Shown: positions 24,487 to 36,400 of the stretch, in pieces
How positions within the stretch are numbered: position 1 is the stretch's first letter
Layout of the letters: each line of letters begins with the position of its first letter
Source: Macrostomum hystrix
Taxonomy: Eukaryota; Platyhelminthes; Macrostomidae
Assembly (NCBI GenBank): GCA_950097015.1
Contig: CATNEN010000005.1
Span: 744,001 to 808,000, forward strand
DNA length: 64,000 nt
Direction of reading: 5' to 3'
Notes under the pieces: generated by a model
Seen by the model: the letters and a program-made list of their open reading frames with translations, nothing else
The model's database searches: none
What the model was told of the DNA's origin: nothing
Program-made: the position numbers and the translations under genes

Positions 24487-27400
24487 ATGCCAGTAGCAGC
24501 TCCAGCCAGCAAGTCAGCAGGTGGCGGAGGTCCCAGTGCAGCGTCAACCTCGAAGTCATCCTCGCGGCGGGTCAGCGGTGAACTTCAATCGAAGCCGTCT
24601 AGACAGGCGGCCGGAGCAGCTTCCACGGTTCCGGCGGCGAATCAGAAAGCAAAAACCAACGCAACTGTCGGCGGATCTTCTACTAATAGCAGCAGCAACA
24701 GCCGATCTGTGACATCCATGGGCAATGGAGCTGGCGTCAGTGCGGGCGCCGGTAGCCGGAAGGTCACGCTCGATGGCGTGCCGGTGCCGGCTAGCGATCT
24801 GGCTGCCACCGTCAACCGGTTGAAGACTGAGCGCCAGAGACAGTCGGATCGTCTGGCTGAAGCCGAGGCTGCCAATCGGGATCTTCGCCAGACTGTCGAG
24901 CGTCAGAGGCGAGAAATTGACGCGCTGAAGGCGGAGGCCAACAAGCTTAAGTCGGTCTTGGACCTGACGGTGGGGGTCGAGACGCCGACGTCCTCCGTCA
25001 CGGAGGCGTTGCACGCGAAAACGGCGACAGCCGGAGGTCTCGGCGCCGCCGGCGCGCGGGACAGGCTGAAGAAGCAGGGCGTCTCTGGCGAGTCGCTGGA
25101 CACCCAACTGGGAGACATTGAACTGCGGCATCACGACAAAGATGAACGGTGAGGCAGAAGATGGGGCTGCTTATGTGGATGGCGCGAAGGATTACGAGTG
25201 ACAGATGGGGAAGTGCACACATTCCATAATGAGATAGAGAGTGACAGAAATCAGCAGTGACAGAGTGACAGATATCAGGAGTGAGAGAGTGACAGAAATC
25301 GTGAATGGAAGAGTGACAGATATCAGGAGTGGGAGAGTGACAGATATCAGGAGTGAGAGAGTGGCAGATATCAGGAGTGGGAGAGAGTGACAGACATCTG
25401 GAGTGGAAGAGAGTGACAGACATCCGGAGTGACAGAGTGACAGAATTCTGTAGTGAGAGAGTGACAGACATCTGGAGTGACAGAGTGACAGATAGCAGGA
25501 TTGGGAGAGTGACAGACATCAGGAGTGAGAGAGTGGCAGACATCTGGAGTGGAAGAGAGTGACAGACATCTGGAGTGAGAGAGTGGCAGACATCTGGAGT
25601 GGAAGAGAGTGACAGACTAAAATGAAAATGCCCTAGAAAATCGCAATTCTTTGTTTTTATCCCCAAACTGCCAGTGACAGTACACACACACACACACACA
25701 CACACACCCACACACACGCACAAGCAGTTGCTGGGAAGAATAAAGGATAAGTAATCCTTTCGATGAAAGTCATCGCTTGTAGCCAATTTCGAGGGAAATC
25801 TAATTGCTGCTGTTGCTTCTGATTTTGTTGGCCAATATTTCGTCAAGCATATCCGCACTCCTCTAAGCCTTGCCAATTACTAACGCGACGTTGTCCCATC
25901 GACTTGGTATCGACTAGTTATTTGTTAATTTAGAAAGCAGCTCGCAGAGTTGAAAACAGTATAGTTAGCATTGTAGTTATAGTTAGCATTAGCATTTGTT
26001 TATAACAAATAGCTGAGCCAATGAACCTATGGAGAGGTAGCTAAGGACAGGTAGGTAGATAATGAATAGTAGCTGAGGAAATGTAGATAATAATAATTGC
26101 TGGAGGGCTGCGGGCAATGGCACATCACTTGGTGACACTAGACCCGCAGCCAGCGAGGAGGCAATTCTGCCCATTTCGCTGACTCCTGAGCACACACGCA
26201 CACAGATACCGTACGCAGGCACATCCTCACACAGGTCTGTACATCGGCACTGATTTTCTCATCGTCAGGCAATGTACACTTTCACTGTGCCTTCGAGGTT
26301 GGCCCTCAAGGTCATGAATTGCACGACAAGCCCCCAAGCCTTCTCTCCGCGGCTGCGCCCTAAATGAAATTTATGCGCCGTGGAATCGAACTTAGGGACC
26401 TTGGTGCGAGAGGCAAACGCGTTAACCGCTCTGCCACCGACCCCCCTGAGGAAAGGTAGATAAGGAACGGTAGGCATCAAGTTAGCTAATGAAAGGTAGG
26501 TAAGGAGAGGTAGATAAGAAAGGTAGCCAAGAAAATGTACCTATAGAAAGGTAGCTATGGAAGGTAGATAAGGAAAAGTTGATAACGAAAAGTAGAATGT
26601 TTTTATAAGCTTTCAAACTATTTTATAAGCTAAAAATTTTCTTCTACTGAGTAGAAAACACGTGTTCTAAAAGTGCATGTTCGCTTAAGTGTAGCATTGG
26701 AAGACCACTGCTAAGAATTTCCTGGCTTAGAGCTGACAAACAGCTTCTAAAGTGGAGCATCAGTAAATTATTTACGACTGTTAATAAGTCTTTGGCCTAA
26801 AAGAATTGGTTTGCTTTCAGGATTCAAGAAATGTCTCTTAAGCAGTTCAGCTCACTATGCTCAGATTTTTTTATTTGAGGGATCAGAAATAAGGATCCAT
26901 TTTTTATTATCTGAATCGTGATTTTTATAACTTCACAGATTATTGCATTATCTGTGAGACACCCCAATAAGAAATAATACCAAGTTACTGGGCGAAATTT
27001 TTATATGAAGTTATCAAATTAAAATAAGTAATAAGTAAAAGCTACAAGCCAAATTACTTCAATTTTCTACTGTTGCTATTTTTAGGTACAAATTTAAGGA
27101 GAATCCAAACAGAAATTAAAGCTGATACTATTTTTAGAAATCATTTAAGGAGAATCCCGAAATAAAATGCTATTTTTATAAAACGAATTCAGGAGAACCA
27201 TAAACAGAAACACAAGCTCTGAATCTATTTTTAGAAATCATTTAAGTAGAATCCCTAAATTAAATGCTATTTTTAGAAATCAATTCAGGAGAACAACAAA
27301 CAGAAGTTTAAGCTGATACAATTTTTTGAAATAATTTAAGGAGAATCCCGAAATAAAATGCTATTTTTATAAAACGAATTCAGGAGAACCATAAACAGAA

Positions 27401-30400
27401 ACACAAGCTCTGAATCTGTTTTTAGAAATCATTTAAGTAGAATCCCTAAATTAAATGCTATTTCTTGAAATCAATTCAGGAGAACCACAAACAGAAGTTT
27501 CAGCTGATGCTATTTTTAGAAATCATTTAAGGAGAATCCCTAAATTAAATGCTATTTTTAGAAATCAATTCAGGAGAACCACAAGCAGAAGTTTAAGCTG
27601 ATGCTATTTTTAGAACCACCTCTCTACGCTATGGGAAATCTCTACCCAATCAATCTCATTCTTAGTGCATAACTGACATCATCAGACAAAGTAATTTCAA
27701 TTTAATTGTTTTGCTAACCACGAGAAACTACTTCTGAGTAGTGCTAAGGAAACATTCGCTTGCCCGATTCACAGCTCCAAAAAGTTAATACGCGATGCCA
27801 TCGTGAACAACTCGCTGCTGCAGCACTTGGAAGCTGAACAATTGGACGAAATCGTGGCCTGCATGTACGCTAAATCTGTTCCGCCTGGCTGTTACGTCAT
27901 CAGGCAGGGCGAGACCGGCCAGCATCTGTACGTGTGCTCAGGTGAGTCTAGTGAATGATTATTGAATAGAGTGACGAATAGAGAAAACTAAAACTAAAAC
28001 TAAGAAACTAGAAAACAAAAAACTTTCTCCACCTTCCAGACGGTCAGCTCGAGGTGACTCAGGACGGAAAGCGGCTGGGAGCAGTTGGCCAGGGCATTGC
28101 TTTCGGCGAACTGGCGCTGCTTTACAACTGCACCAGAACTGCTTCTGTGAAGGGTGAGCGAAAGGGCTTCCACTTTCGGTGTGACCGTTGGAGTGAAGTT
28201 AGAAGAAAAAATAAGTGTCTTCAAACTTTGTAGCTATGGAGTGATCCATGGAGTGACAAGTAGAGTGAGATAGTAGTGTGACAAGTAGAGTGAGTAGTGT
28301 GACAAGTAGAGTGAGTAGTGTGACAAGTAGAGTGAGTAGTGTGACAAGTAGAGTGAGTAGTGTGACAAGTAGAGTGATTAGTGTGACAAGTAGAGTGAGT
28401 AGTGTGACAAGTAGAGTGAGTAGTGTGACAAGTAGAGTGAGTAGTGTGACAAGTAGAGTGAGTAGTGTGACAAGCAGAGTGAGTAGTGTGACAAGTAGAG
28501 TGAGTAGTGTGACAAGTAGAGTGAGTAGTGTGACAAGCAGAGTGAGTAGTGTGACAAGTAGAGTGAGTAGTGTGACAAGTAGAGTGAGTAGTGTGACAAG
28601 CAGAGTGAGTAGTGTGACAAGTAGAGTGAGTAGTGTGACAAGTAGAGTGAGTAGTGTGACAAGTAGAGTGAGTAGTGTGACAAGTAGAGTGAGTAGTGTG
28701 ACAAGCAGAGTGAGTAGTGTGACAAGCAGAGTGAGTAGTGTGACAAGTAGAGTGAGTAGTGTGACAAGTAGAGTGAGTAGTGTGACAAGTAGAGTGAGTA
28801 GTGTGACAAGTAGAGTGAGTAGTGTGACAAGTAGAGTGAGTAGTGTGACAAGTAGAGTGAGTAGTGTGACAAGTAGAGTGAGTAGTGTGACAAGTAGAGT
28901 GAGTAGTGTGACAAGTAGAGTGAGTAGTGTGACAAGTAGAGTGAGTAGTGTGACAAGTAGAGGGAGTTGTGTGATAATGCTTAGCGTAAATTAAACTCTA
29001 ACGTCAATTTGAATTAAAAATATTTTAACAACCAATTCTTCAACTGAACTAGCGGAACAAACAGGTGAGAGAACAGGCAAAGCCACCTGTTGAACAGGTT
29101 TGCACTGATCGTTGTGTTCAGATAAATGCATAGAACAATATTAGCATGTGTAGGCATACTGAAAACCTTCTTACCACTTTGACATGCAAACGCACGTTAC
29201 ACTGATGCCTTGTCTCAGTAAGAACTATAACTATGAATTACCTACTTTGATTGTATTTCCGATTTATCAAAGTGTTTCATACAAAACTACGCACTCTATA
29301 CATTGGCTAGCTCTACCGTTCAAATGAAAATGTTCTTCCTTCTTGGTTGCAGCCGACAGTGCGGCGAAGCTGTGGTGCCTGGATAGAACAGTGTTCCAGG
29401 CCATCATGATGAAGACAGGACTGGAGAAACAGAACGACTATGTGGCCTTCCTGCAGAGGTGTTGCAAATGTTCATGCACCCACTCGCTTACTCACTCACT
29501 CACTCACTCACTCACTCACTCACTCACTCACTCACTCATTCACTCACTCACTCACTCACTCACTCACTCATTCACTCACTCACTCACTCACTCACTCACT
29601 CACTCACTCACTCACTCACTCACTCACTCACTCACTCACTCACTCATTCACTCACTCACTCACTCACTCACTCACTCACTCACTCACTCACTCACTCACT
29701 CACTCACTCACTCACTCACTCACTCACTCACTCACTCACTCACTCACTCACTCACTGACTAACTCACTCACTCACTGACTAACTCATTCACTCACTCACT
29801 CACTCACTGACTGACTAACTCACTCACTCACTCACTCACTCACTCACTGACTAACTCACTCACTCACTGACTAACTCATTCACTCGCTCACTCACTCACT
29901 GACTGACTAAATCACTCACTCACTCACTCACTCACTGACTGACTAACTCATTCACTCACTCACTCACTCACTGACTGACTAACTCACTCACTCACTCACT
30001 CACTCACTCACTCACTCACTCACTCACTCATTCACTCACTCACTCACTCACTCACTCACTCACTGACTAACTCACTCACTCACTCACTCACTCACTCACT
30101 CACTCACTGACTAACTCATTCACTTACTCAATCACTGACTAACTCATTCACTCACTCACTCACTCACTCACTCACCCATTCCAGCGTTCCGTTGCTAAAG
30201 AATCTAGACGTAGCGAAGTTGAACAAAATCGCGGATGCCATTGAGCAGGTGAGGAAATGTAAAAATAGCTTTTTTAAAACCAGGTTTTTACTACTAATAA
30301 AAAATTATAAACTGCAGGACTCGTTTGATGCCGAGCAGTACATTGTACGCGAAGGAGAAAGTGGCAACACATTCTTCATTATCAAAGACGGCGTGGTGAG

Positions 30401-33400
30401 TTGCATCACCTGATTGATTGGTTTCGTTACCTACCTGTTAGACAACATCAAAACACCTGTTAGATAGGTGTTGTCACATGCTAGACGACATTAAAACACC
30501 TGTTAGATCGGTGTTGTCACATGTTAGACAACATCAAAATACCTGTTAGATAGGTGGTGTCACATGTTAGACAAAATCAAAACACCTGTTAGATCGGTGT
30601 TGTCACATGTTAGACTACATCAAAACACCTGTTAGATCGGTGTTGTCACATGTTAGACAAAATCAAAACACCTGTTAGATCGGTGTTGTCACATGTTAGA
30701 CAAAATCAAAACACCTGTTAGATCGGTGTTGTCACATGTTAGACGACATTAAAACACCTGTTAGATCGGTGTTGTCACATGTTAGACAACATCAAAACAC
30801 CTGTTAGATCGGTGTTGTCACATGTTAGACTACATCAAAATACCTGTTAGATCGGTGTTGTCACATGTTAGAGAAAATCAAAACACCTGTTAGATCGGTG
30901 TTGTCACATGTTAGAGAAAATCAAAACACCTGTTAGATCGGTGTTATCACATGTTAGACAAAATCAAAACACCTGTTAGATCGGTGTTGTCACATGTTAG
31001 AGAAAATCAAAACACCTGTTAGATCGGTGTTGTCACATGTTAGACAAAATCAAAACACCTGTTAGATCGGTGTTGTCACATGTTAGACAAAATTAAAATA
31101 CCTGTTAGATCGGTGTTGTCACATGTTAGACAAAATCAAAACACCTGTTAGATCGGTGTTGTCACATGCTAGACAACATCAAAACACCTGTTAGATCGGT
31201 TTTGTCACATGTTAGACAACATTAAAATACCTGTTAGATCGGTGTTGTCACATGTTAGACAACATTAAAATACCTGTTAGATCGGTTTTGTCACATGTTA
31301 GACAACATCAAAACACCTGTTAGATCGGTGTTGTCACATGTTAGACAAAATCAAAACACCTGTTAGATCGGTTTTGTCACATGTTAGACAACATTAAAAT
31401 ACCTGTTAGATCGGTGTTGTCACATGTTAGACAAAATCAAAACACCTGTTAGATCGGTGTTGTCACATGTTAGACAAAATCAAAACACCTGTTAGATCGG
31501 TGTTGTCACATGCTAGACAACATCAAAACACCTGTTAGATCGGTTTTGTCACATGTTAGACAACATTAAAATACCTGTTAGATCGGTGTTGTCACATGTT
31601 AGACAACATCAAAATACCTGTTAGATCGGTGTTGTCACATGCTAGACAACATTAAAATACCTGTTAGATCGGTGTTGTCACATGTTAGACAACATCAAAA
31701 TACCTGTTAGATAGGTGTTTTCACATGTTACACAAGCCCATAGACTGTTAGATAGATATTGCTACGTGTTACAACCAGACAAGCTGACACAAGCAGACCG
31801 AAGCGTACTACTAACGGTAGTCAGTCTCTAAAAGCGTTCTTCAAACCCCTCATCCCACCATCGGCAGGTGAAAGTCACCCAGAAGGTACACGGAGGCGCT
31901 CATCCACAACTGATTCGAGTACTAAAATCTGGCGACTATTTTGGAGAGAAGGCTCTGCTTGAGTGAGTTGATTTGATGTACTTTCTACTTTCGAAATTGC
32001 TGCGTTATTCACAGAGTAATTCGGATTCACAAGTTAATTTTCGACTCGATTTAGAGAGGAAAGGAGAACAGCGAATTGCATCGCCGAGACCAAGGTGGAG
32101 GTTTTGACACTGGACAGACTGTGAGAATGAAGTCCGAGTTTTATTTTGTGTTTACCTCAACAAAAGTTGCATAACTTACAAACAAACCAAAATGTTTATC
32201 GTTTTTTGCAGCTCATTTATTCATTTAATTGGCGATCTATCAGAATTTAAGGAAAAAGTTTACGACGAAAACAGGCCCGGAAATCTCAGGTGAGTTGCTG
32301 CGAGGGACAAAACGTGTGATGTATCAGATAAGAGGGGTGGGTGAGGTGTCAGATAAGAGGGGTGGGTGAGGTGTCAGATAAGAGGGGTGGGTGATGTATC
32401 AGATAAGAGGGGTGGGTGAGGTGTCAGATAAGAGGGGTGGGTGATGTATCAGATAAGAGGGGTGGGTGAGGTGTCAGATAAGAGGGGTGGGTGAGGTGTC
32501 AGATAAGAGGGGTGGGTGATGTATCAGATAAGAGGGGTGGGTGAGGTGTCAGATAAGAGGGGTGGGTGAGGTGTCAGATAAGAGGGGTGGGTGATGTATC
32601 AGATAAGAGGGGTGGGTGAGGTGTCAGATAAGAGGGGTGGGTGAGGTGTCAGATAAGAGGGGTGGGTGAGGTGTCAGATAAGAGGGGTGGGTGAGGTGTC
32701 AGATAAGAGGGGTGGGTGAGGTGTCAGATAAGAGTGGTGGGTGAGGTGTCAGATAAGAGGGGTGGGTGAGGTGTCAGATAAGAGGGGTGGGTGAGGTGTC
32801 AGATAAGAGGGGTGGGTGATGTATCAGATAAGAGGGGTGGGTGAGGTGTCAGATGTGAGGTGTGGGTGAGGTGTCAGATGTGAGGTGTGGGTGAGGTGTC
32901 AGATGTGAGGTGTGGGTGAGGAATCAGATGTGAGGGATGGGTGAGGTGTCAGATGTGAGGTGTGGGTGAGGAGTCAGATGTGAGGGGTGTTTGAGGAGTC
33001 AGATGTGAGGGGTGGGTGAGAGTCGAGGTGTCAGATGTGAGGTAAAAGAGGTCAAAATTTAAAGTACAAGAAGTCAGGCTCTCATATCCGAAGCCAGTTT
33101 ATATAATTCATTTCAGCGTTGCTTCATCGAACTCAGACGAGACCTTTGCCATAATCGAACTCAAAGATTTGCACTTCGAGGTCACCCTAGGCATGGGCGG
33201 ATTCGGTAGAGTCGAGCTGGTGAGAAATCTCACAAGTTTTGAAAATTTTGTAATTTTGTTAATACGAGCGTATATTACGATGACACAAACTCTCAGGTGA
33301 CTTGGAAGGCCAATCCGGATGTGGCATTCGCGTTGAAATGCTTGAAGAAGCAGCACATTGTCCAGACAAGACAACAGGACCACATTCACTCGGAGAAGAA

Positions 33401-35446
33401 TATCCTGATGAGTTTAAAGTCCAATTTTATTTGCAAGTAAGAGAGGAATAATCTAATAGTCAATTGTGTATGCTTGCTAACTAAATGACACAAATACAAC
33501 TGTCATTTTCCAGACTGTACAAGACTTTCAAAGATCGGAAGTATGTCTACATGCTCATGGAGGTTTGCCTAGGCGGCGAACTGTGGACCACTCTGAGGAA
33601 TGTGTGAGTTCAGTGTGTGAGTCATACATAATAATGCATGAATAGTGGTATAGATAGTTCTCTGTTATGAAGTTGTAAAGTCTCTAGACTATCAAGTCTA
33701 TAGAGCTGGCAAAACTATGAAGTTTTCGACTTTTGCTTTTGGCGTTGTGAGAGCACCATTCGAACTAAAGGTCCCACACTAGCTCTTTGAACTGTTCAGA
33801 TAATTAACTAAAATCATTCATTGCAACAACAGGGGGAATTTCGATGAAGCGACTACAAAGTTTATCATGGCCTGCGTTCTGGAGGCGTTCCAGCATCTGC
33901 ACGAGCGCGGCATCATCTATCGAGATCTGAAGCCGGAGAATCTGTTGCTTGATCACAGAGGATATGTCAAACTGGTAACTATAGAATTTGCCAATAATAA
34001 TAATATGCTCACGCAGGGGTGTACGCTTCGATTTATTTTCTATTGAGAAAAGTGACATTGAAAAGAACTGATTACAGATTACAAATTGTTAATTTAAAAA
34101 AACTTCGGTAATAATAGTAATAATCAATTACTCTTTTTAAAGTGCGACTTTGGCTTCGCCAAAAAAATCGGTCACGGCAAGAAGACTTGGACCTTCTGTG
34201 GCACGCCAGAATATGTCAGCCCGGAGATCATTCTCAACAAGGGCCACAGCTTTCCCGCCGACATCTGGCAGATTGGCGTCCTGCTGTTTGAGCTCATCAC
34301 TGGCAGGTGAGACCTCAGTTAAAATGGAAGCAAGCGGCTGGGTGAAAGTTGAGTTAAGTGTCTGTAGGAAGACCCAAGCTATTTTTCCGGGTGGATTAAG
34401 ACCACGGCCACTTCACGATAGCTCGCAAACCGAATGACCGATTTTCGATCCAAAGCAGTTAACAATCATAGCCGACATGGTTACGTGATGAAGTTTGTGA
34501 GCAGAATAATTATGCCAATATTTGTGGCTCTTGCCACCAGACACCCGACGAGAATCATTTGAAATATCGTCGAGTCAGTAATCGAATCGAATCCCGACCT
34601 TCAAGTCGTGAATCTGACGACGCTCAAACCATTGGGCTACAATATTTTTTGATTCTCGGGCTGAGAAGCGAACTCATGACCACTCGGTCAGCATAAAACA
34701 TGGATTTCTCCCACAGTCCGCCCTTCAACGCGCCGGACTCAATGAAGATCTATAATGTCATACTGCGCGGCATTGAAGCTGTGGAATTCCCGGCCTCAAT
34801 GAGCAAGTCGGCTCAGAGCTTAGTCAAGAAGCTCTGCCGCGAGTCGCCACCGGAGCGACTCGGCAGCGGCATCGGTGGCATCGCCGACATCAAGAAACAT
34901 AAATGGTTCCAGGGCTACGATTGGACCGGATTGTCGAGGATGTCACTGGTGCCACCGCTGTCTCCAAAGGTTTGCTGATTCGATTTTATAGTAGTTAGCT
35001 AGCAACAATCAGACAATAAAGGCTGGATGTGTGCTGGTTAACTCCTGGCAGCATGCTAGATGGAGAGGAGAGATAAGACAATGAAGAGATAGGACAGGAT
35101 AGACGAGAAAGGGAGAGATGGTACAGGGAGAGATAAGACATTGGAGAGATAAGACAGGGGATAGATGAGAGATTGCAGAGATGAGACAGGGGAGAGATGA
35201 GACTAAGAGTTGATGAGAGGGGTCCCGACTTGTGTTAAGACACCCCGTTGAGTATTAAAGTCTTCAGTACAGTTTATCTAGATGAATGTTTAGCTGCGGT
35301 GATAGAAATTTTCTGCCCAAAAACACGCCGCACTCCCGTAAAATACGCAGGTGAGAAGCCCAACCGACGCATCCAACTTCGACAAGTTTGAGTCCAGAAC
35401 CAGCATACCGCAGGACGAAATGTCTGGCTGGGACAAAGACTTCTGA
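24487..35446 (+). CDS. cGMP-dependent protein kinase (PKG), complete, 16 exons, 805 aa
   Basis: Exons: 24487-25148, 27775-27941, 28040-28153, 29353-29458, 30185-30248, 30318-30395, 31868-31962, 32055-32120, 32212-32289, 33117-33219, 33297-33436, 33514-33603, 33833-33974, 34143-34306, 34717-34969, 35351-35446. All junctions are GT/AG with matching phase; total 2,418 nt. Domains: a Ser/Gly/Ala-rich N-terminus; coiled coil (residues ~107-160) for dimerisation; pseudosubstrate-like KKQGVSGE (~195-202), comparable to RAQGISAE of PKG I; CNB-A with [20 protein letters not shown] with FGEKALL and RRTA (the Arg-Thr pair expected for cGMP contact); kinase with [23 protein letters not shown], activation loop [10 protein letters not shown] and SPE where most PKGs have APE; and an AGC tail ending SGWDKDF. 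It is a cytosolic or membrane-associated Ser/Thr kinase activated by cGMP. The N-terminal extension (~220 aa before CNB-A) is longer than in human PKG I. The type I, type II or foraging-like subtype is unassigned. Confidence 0.96.
25235..25620 (+). repeat. Irregular GAGAGAGTGACAGACATC minisatellite in PKG intron 1
   Basis: Imperfect 22-27-bp units built from GAGTGACAGACATCTGGAGT and GAGTGACAGATATCAGGAG begin about 90 bp after the donor of PKG exon 1. Copy-to-copy divergence is higher than in the other PKG intron arrays. Confidence 0.85.
25681..25722 (+). repeat. (CA)n microsatellite
   Basis: About twenty CA dinucleotides with three interruptions, in PKG intron 1. Confidence 0.9.
26000..26580 (+). 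repeat. Degenerate GAAAGGTAGATAAG minisatellite split by a SINE
   Basis: Units such as GAGAGGTAGCTAAGGA, GAAAGGTAGATAAGGA and GAAAATGTACCTATA occur on both sides of the SINE at 26091-26445 (about 26030-26090 and 26446-26580). The SINE inserted into a pre-existing short-period array in PKG intron 1. Confidence 0.7.
26091..26445 (-). mobile_element. SINE-A copy, full length, in PKG intron 1
   Basis: On the minus strand the element runs from GGGGGTCGGTGGCAGAGCGG (box A-like) through AAGTTCGATTCCACGGCG (box B-like), the GAGAAGGCTTGGGGGCTTGT block and the GCGTGTGTGCTCAGGAGTCA block, to GCAATTATTATTA. It is flanked by an 18-bp imperfect duplication (26073-26090 and 26446-26463, CTGAGGAAA.GTAGATAA, one mismatch). 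Because the host DNA is itself repetitive, this target-site duplication is less certain than those of the 61-kb copies. Confidence 0.85.
27080..27620 (+). repeat. ~95-bp tandem repeat, ~6 copies, ~190-bp dimer structure
   Basis: Each unit contains TTTAAGGAGAATCCC, AAATGCTATTTTT and either CAATTCAGGAGAACCA or an equivalent block. A variant with ATAAAACGAATTCAGGAG and AACACAAGCTCTGAATCT recurs about 190 bp apart (near 27180 and 27370), so two alternating monomers form a dimer. The array lies in PKG intron 1, ending about 150 bp before exon 2. Confidence 0.85.
28250..28975 (+). repeat. 21-bp minisatellite in PKG intron 3, ~34 copies
   Basis: The unit is GTGTGACAAGTAGAGTGAGT plus A, nearly invariant apart from AAGTAG/AAGCAG alternation. 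It contains GTGAGT, the consensus 5' splice site, in every copy, about 100 bp after the real donor of exon 3 (28154). The period is a multiple of three, so both strands show open frames (SVTSRVS and LSHYSLY repeats), not called. Confidence 0.95.
29480..30178 (+). repeat. (ACTC)n tetranucleotide array filling PKG intron 4
   Basis: About 700 bp of CACT/ACTC repeats with CATT, GACT and AACT variants, the latter in recurring GACTGACTAACTCA blocks. It starts about 20 bp after the donor (29459) and ends a few bases before the acceptor CCATTCCAG at 30184, so the intron is essentially this array. Confidence 0.95.
30440..31735 (+). repeat. 43-bp minisatellite in PKG intron 6, ~30 copies, two inverted repeats per unit
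   Basis: Each unit contains AACACCTGTTAGATCGGTGT, then TGTCACATGTTAGACAACATC. AACACC pairs with GGTGTT around a 9-nt loop, and GTTGTC pairs with GACAAC around an 8-nt loop. Variants include GACAAAATC, GAGAAAATC and GACTACATC, which weaken the second stem. Confidence 0.95.
32312..33050 (+). repeat. 25-bp G-rich minisatellite in PKG intron 9, ~29 copies
   Basis: The main unit is AGAGGGGTGGGTGAGGTGTC then AGATA, with a GATGTATC variant. The last third shifts to GATGTGAGGTGTGGGTGAGG. It starts about 20 bp after the donor of exon 9 and ends about 70 bp before exon 10. The strand is very G-rich, and each unit again includes GGTGAGG. Confidence 0.95.
34395..34700. mobile_element. tRNA-like dispersed element in PKG intron 14
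   Basis: The left part shares ordered blocks with 10716-11010 (ACTTCACGATAGC, CAAACCGAATGA, GATGAAGTTTGTGAGCAGA). The right part, read on the minus strand, has TAGCCCAATGGTTTGAGCG (box A-like), GACTTGAAGGTC and GGGATTCGATTC (box B-like). A second box B-like motif lies near 34670-34690. It is best read as one or two old SINE insertions. Polarity is ambiguous because the two parts are not proven to be one element. Confidence 0.5.
35040..35215 (+). repeat. Degenerate GAGAGATAAGACA repeat in PKG intron 15
   Basis: Short imperfect units such as GGAGAGATAAGACA, GAGATGAGACAGGGG and AGAGATAGGACAGG in the last PKG intron. Too diverged to give a firm period. Confidence 0.6.
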
Positions 35447-35834
35447 AGCTAAATTCTATTGTATACATACGTACTGGCACAAAGACTTAACTTATAAAGG
35501 ATAAACAAATAACTTAAAAATGACAGATCGATATTGATAAAACGATAAATGGTGTATTATGAAACTGCGTGATATGCTGATGCGCAAATGCCTTTATACT
35601 TTTATTTAAATGCTACACAATATTTTTATGCTTACGATTAAACATGTATACTAAATGTATTGAACAGACATGTTTCTGCGCAATAAGTAGAACTTATTGA
35701 AGTTAAAAGATGATACTTTATTGATAACAAAAAAGTAATTTGCTTCATTATTTACTAACGCCTGACAAACATAGTCGTTTATAGTTTAGGAACATTATTA
35801 CGTCCTGACTTATTTAAAAGAGAAAGGATATGCT
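35447..35834. other. PKG 3' flank
   Basis: AT-rich sequence after the PKG stop codon, presumably 3' UTR. No clear AATAAA was found in the first 350 bp. No other feature seen. Confidence 0.4.
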
Positions 35835-36400
35835 ATTGAGGAAGAGTTCCCGTGGGGCGCATACATTTGAGGTCAGGGTTTCTGTAGGGTGCGTACAATT
35901 GGGGTTAGGGTTTCTGTGGCGTATGTACATTTCAGGTGAGGGTTTCTTTGAGGTATGTACATTTGGGGTAAGGGTTTCTATGGGGCGTGTACATTTGGGG
36001 TAAGGGTTCCTATAGGGCGTGTACATTTTGGGTAAGGGTTCCTATGGGGCGTGTACATTTCAGGTGAGGGTTTCTTTGAGGTATGTACATTTGGGTAAGG
36101 GTTTCTGTGGCGTACGTACATTTGGGGTAAGGGTTTCTATGGGGTCCCTACATTTGGGGTAAGGGTTCCTATGGGGCGTGTACATTTGGGGTAAGGGTTC
36201 CTATGGGGCGTGTACATTTGGGGTAAGGGTTCCTATGGGGGCGTGTACATTTGGGGTAAGGGTTTATATGGGGTGCGTACATTTGGGATAAGGGTTCCTA
36301 TGGGGCGTGTACATTTGGGGTAAGGGTTTATATGGGGTGCGTACATTTGGGGTAAGGGTTCCTATGGGGGCGTGTACATTTGGCATAGGGTTCGTTCGGA
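35835..36400 (+). repeat. ~32-bp minisatellite (GTACATTTGGGGTAAGGGTT), ~17 copies
   Basis: Units contain GTACATTTGGGGTAAGGGTT then CCTATGGGGCGT, with TTTCTGTGGCGTAC variants and one-base length changes. The array lies between the 3' ends of PKG (+) and the small minus-strand gene. Its right boundary sequence is duplicated at 38523-38600. Confidence 0.93.

Noticed and set aside
24556-25134. Minus-strand 192-codon frame opposite PKG exon 1
   Set aside because: Antisense shadow of a GC-rich coding exon whose plus-strand product is clearly PKG.
28278-28994. 238-codon plus-strand frame (SSVTSRV repeats) and a minus-strand partner
   Set aside because: Both strands are open because the 21-bp period is divisible by three. 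The region is intron 3 of PKG, between two exons joined in phase.
29343-29778. THSLTHSL repeat frames continuing PKG exon 4
   Set aside because: The donor at 29459 and the matching acceptor at 30184 restore the conserved CNB sequence. The (ACTC)n tract is intronic.
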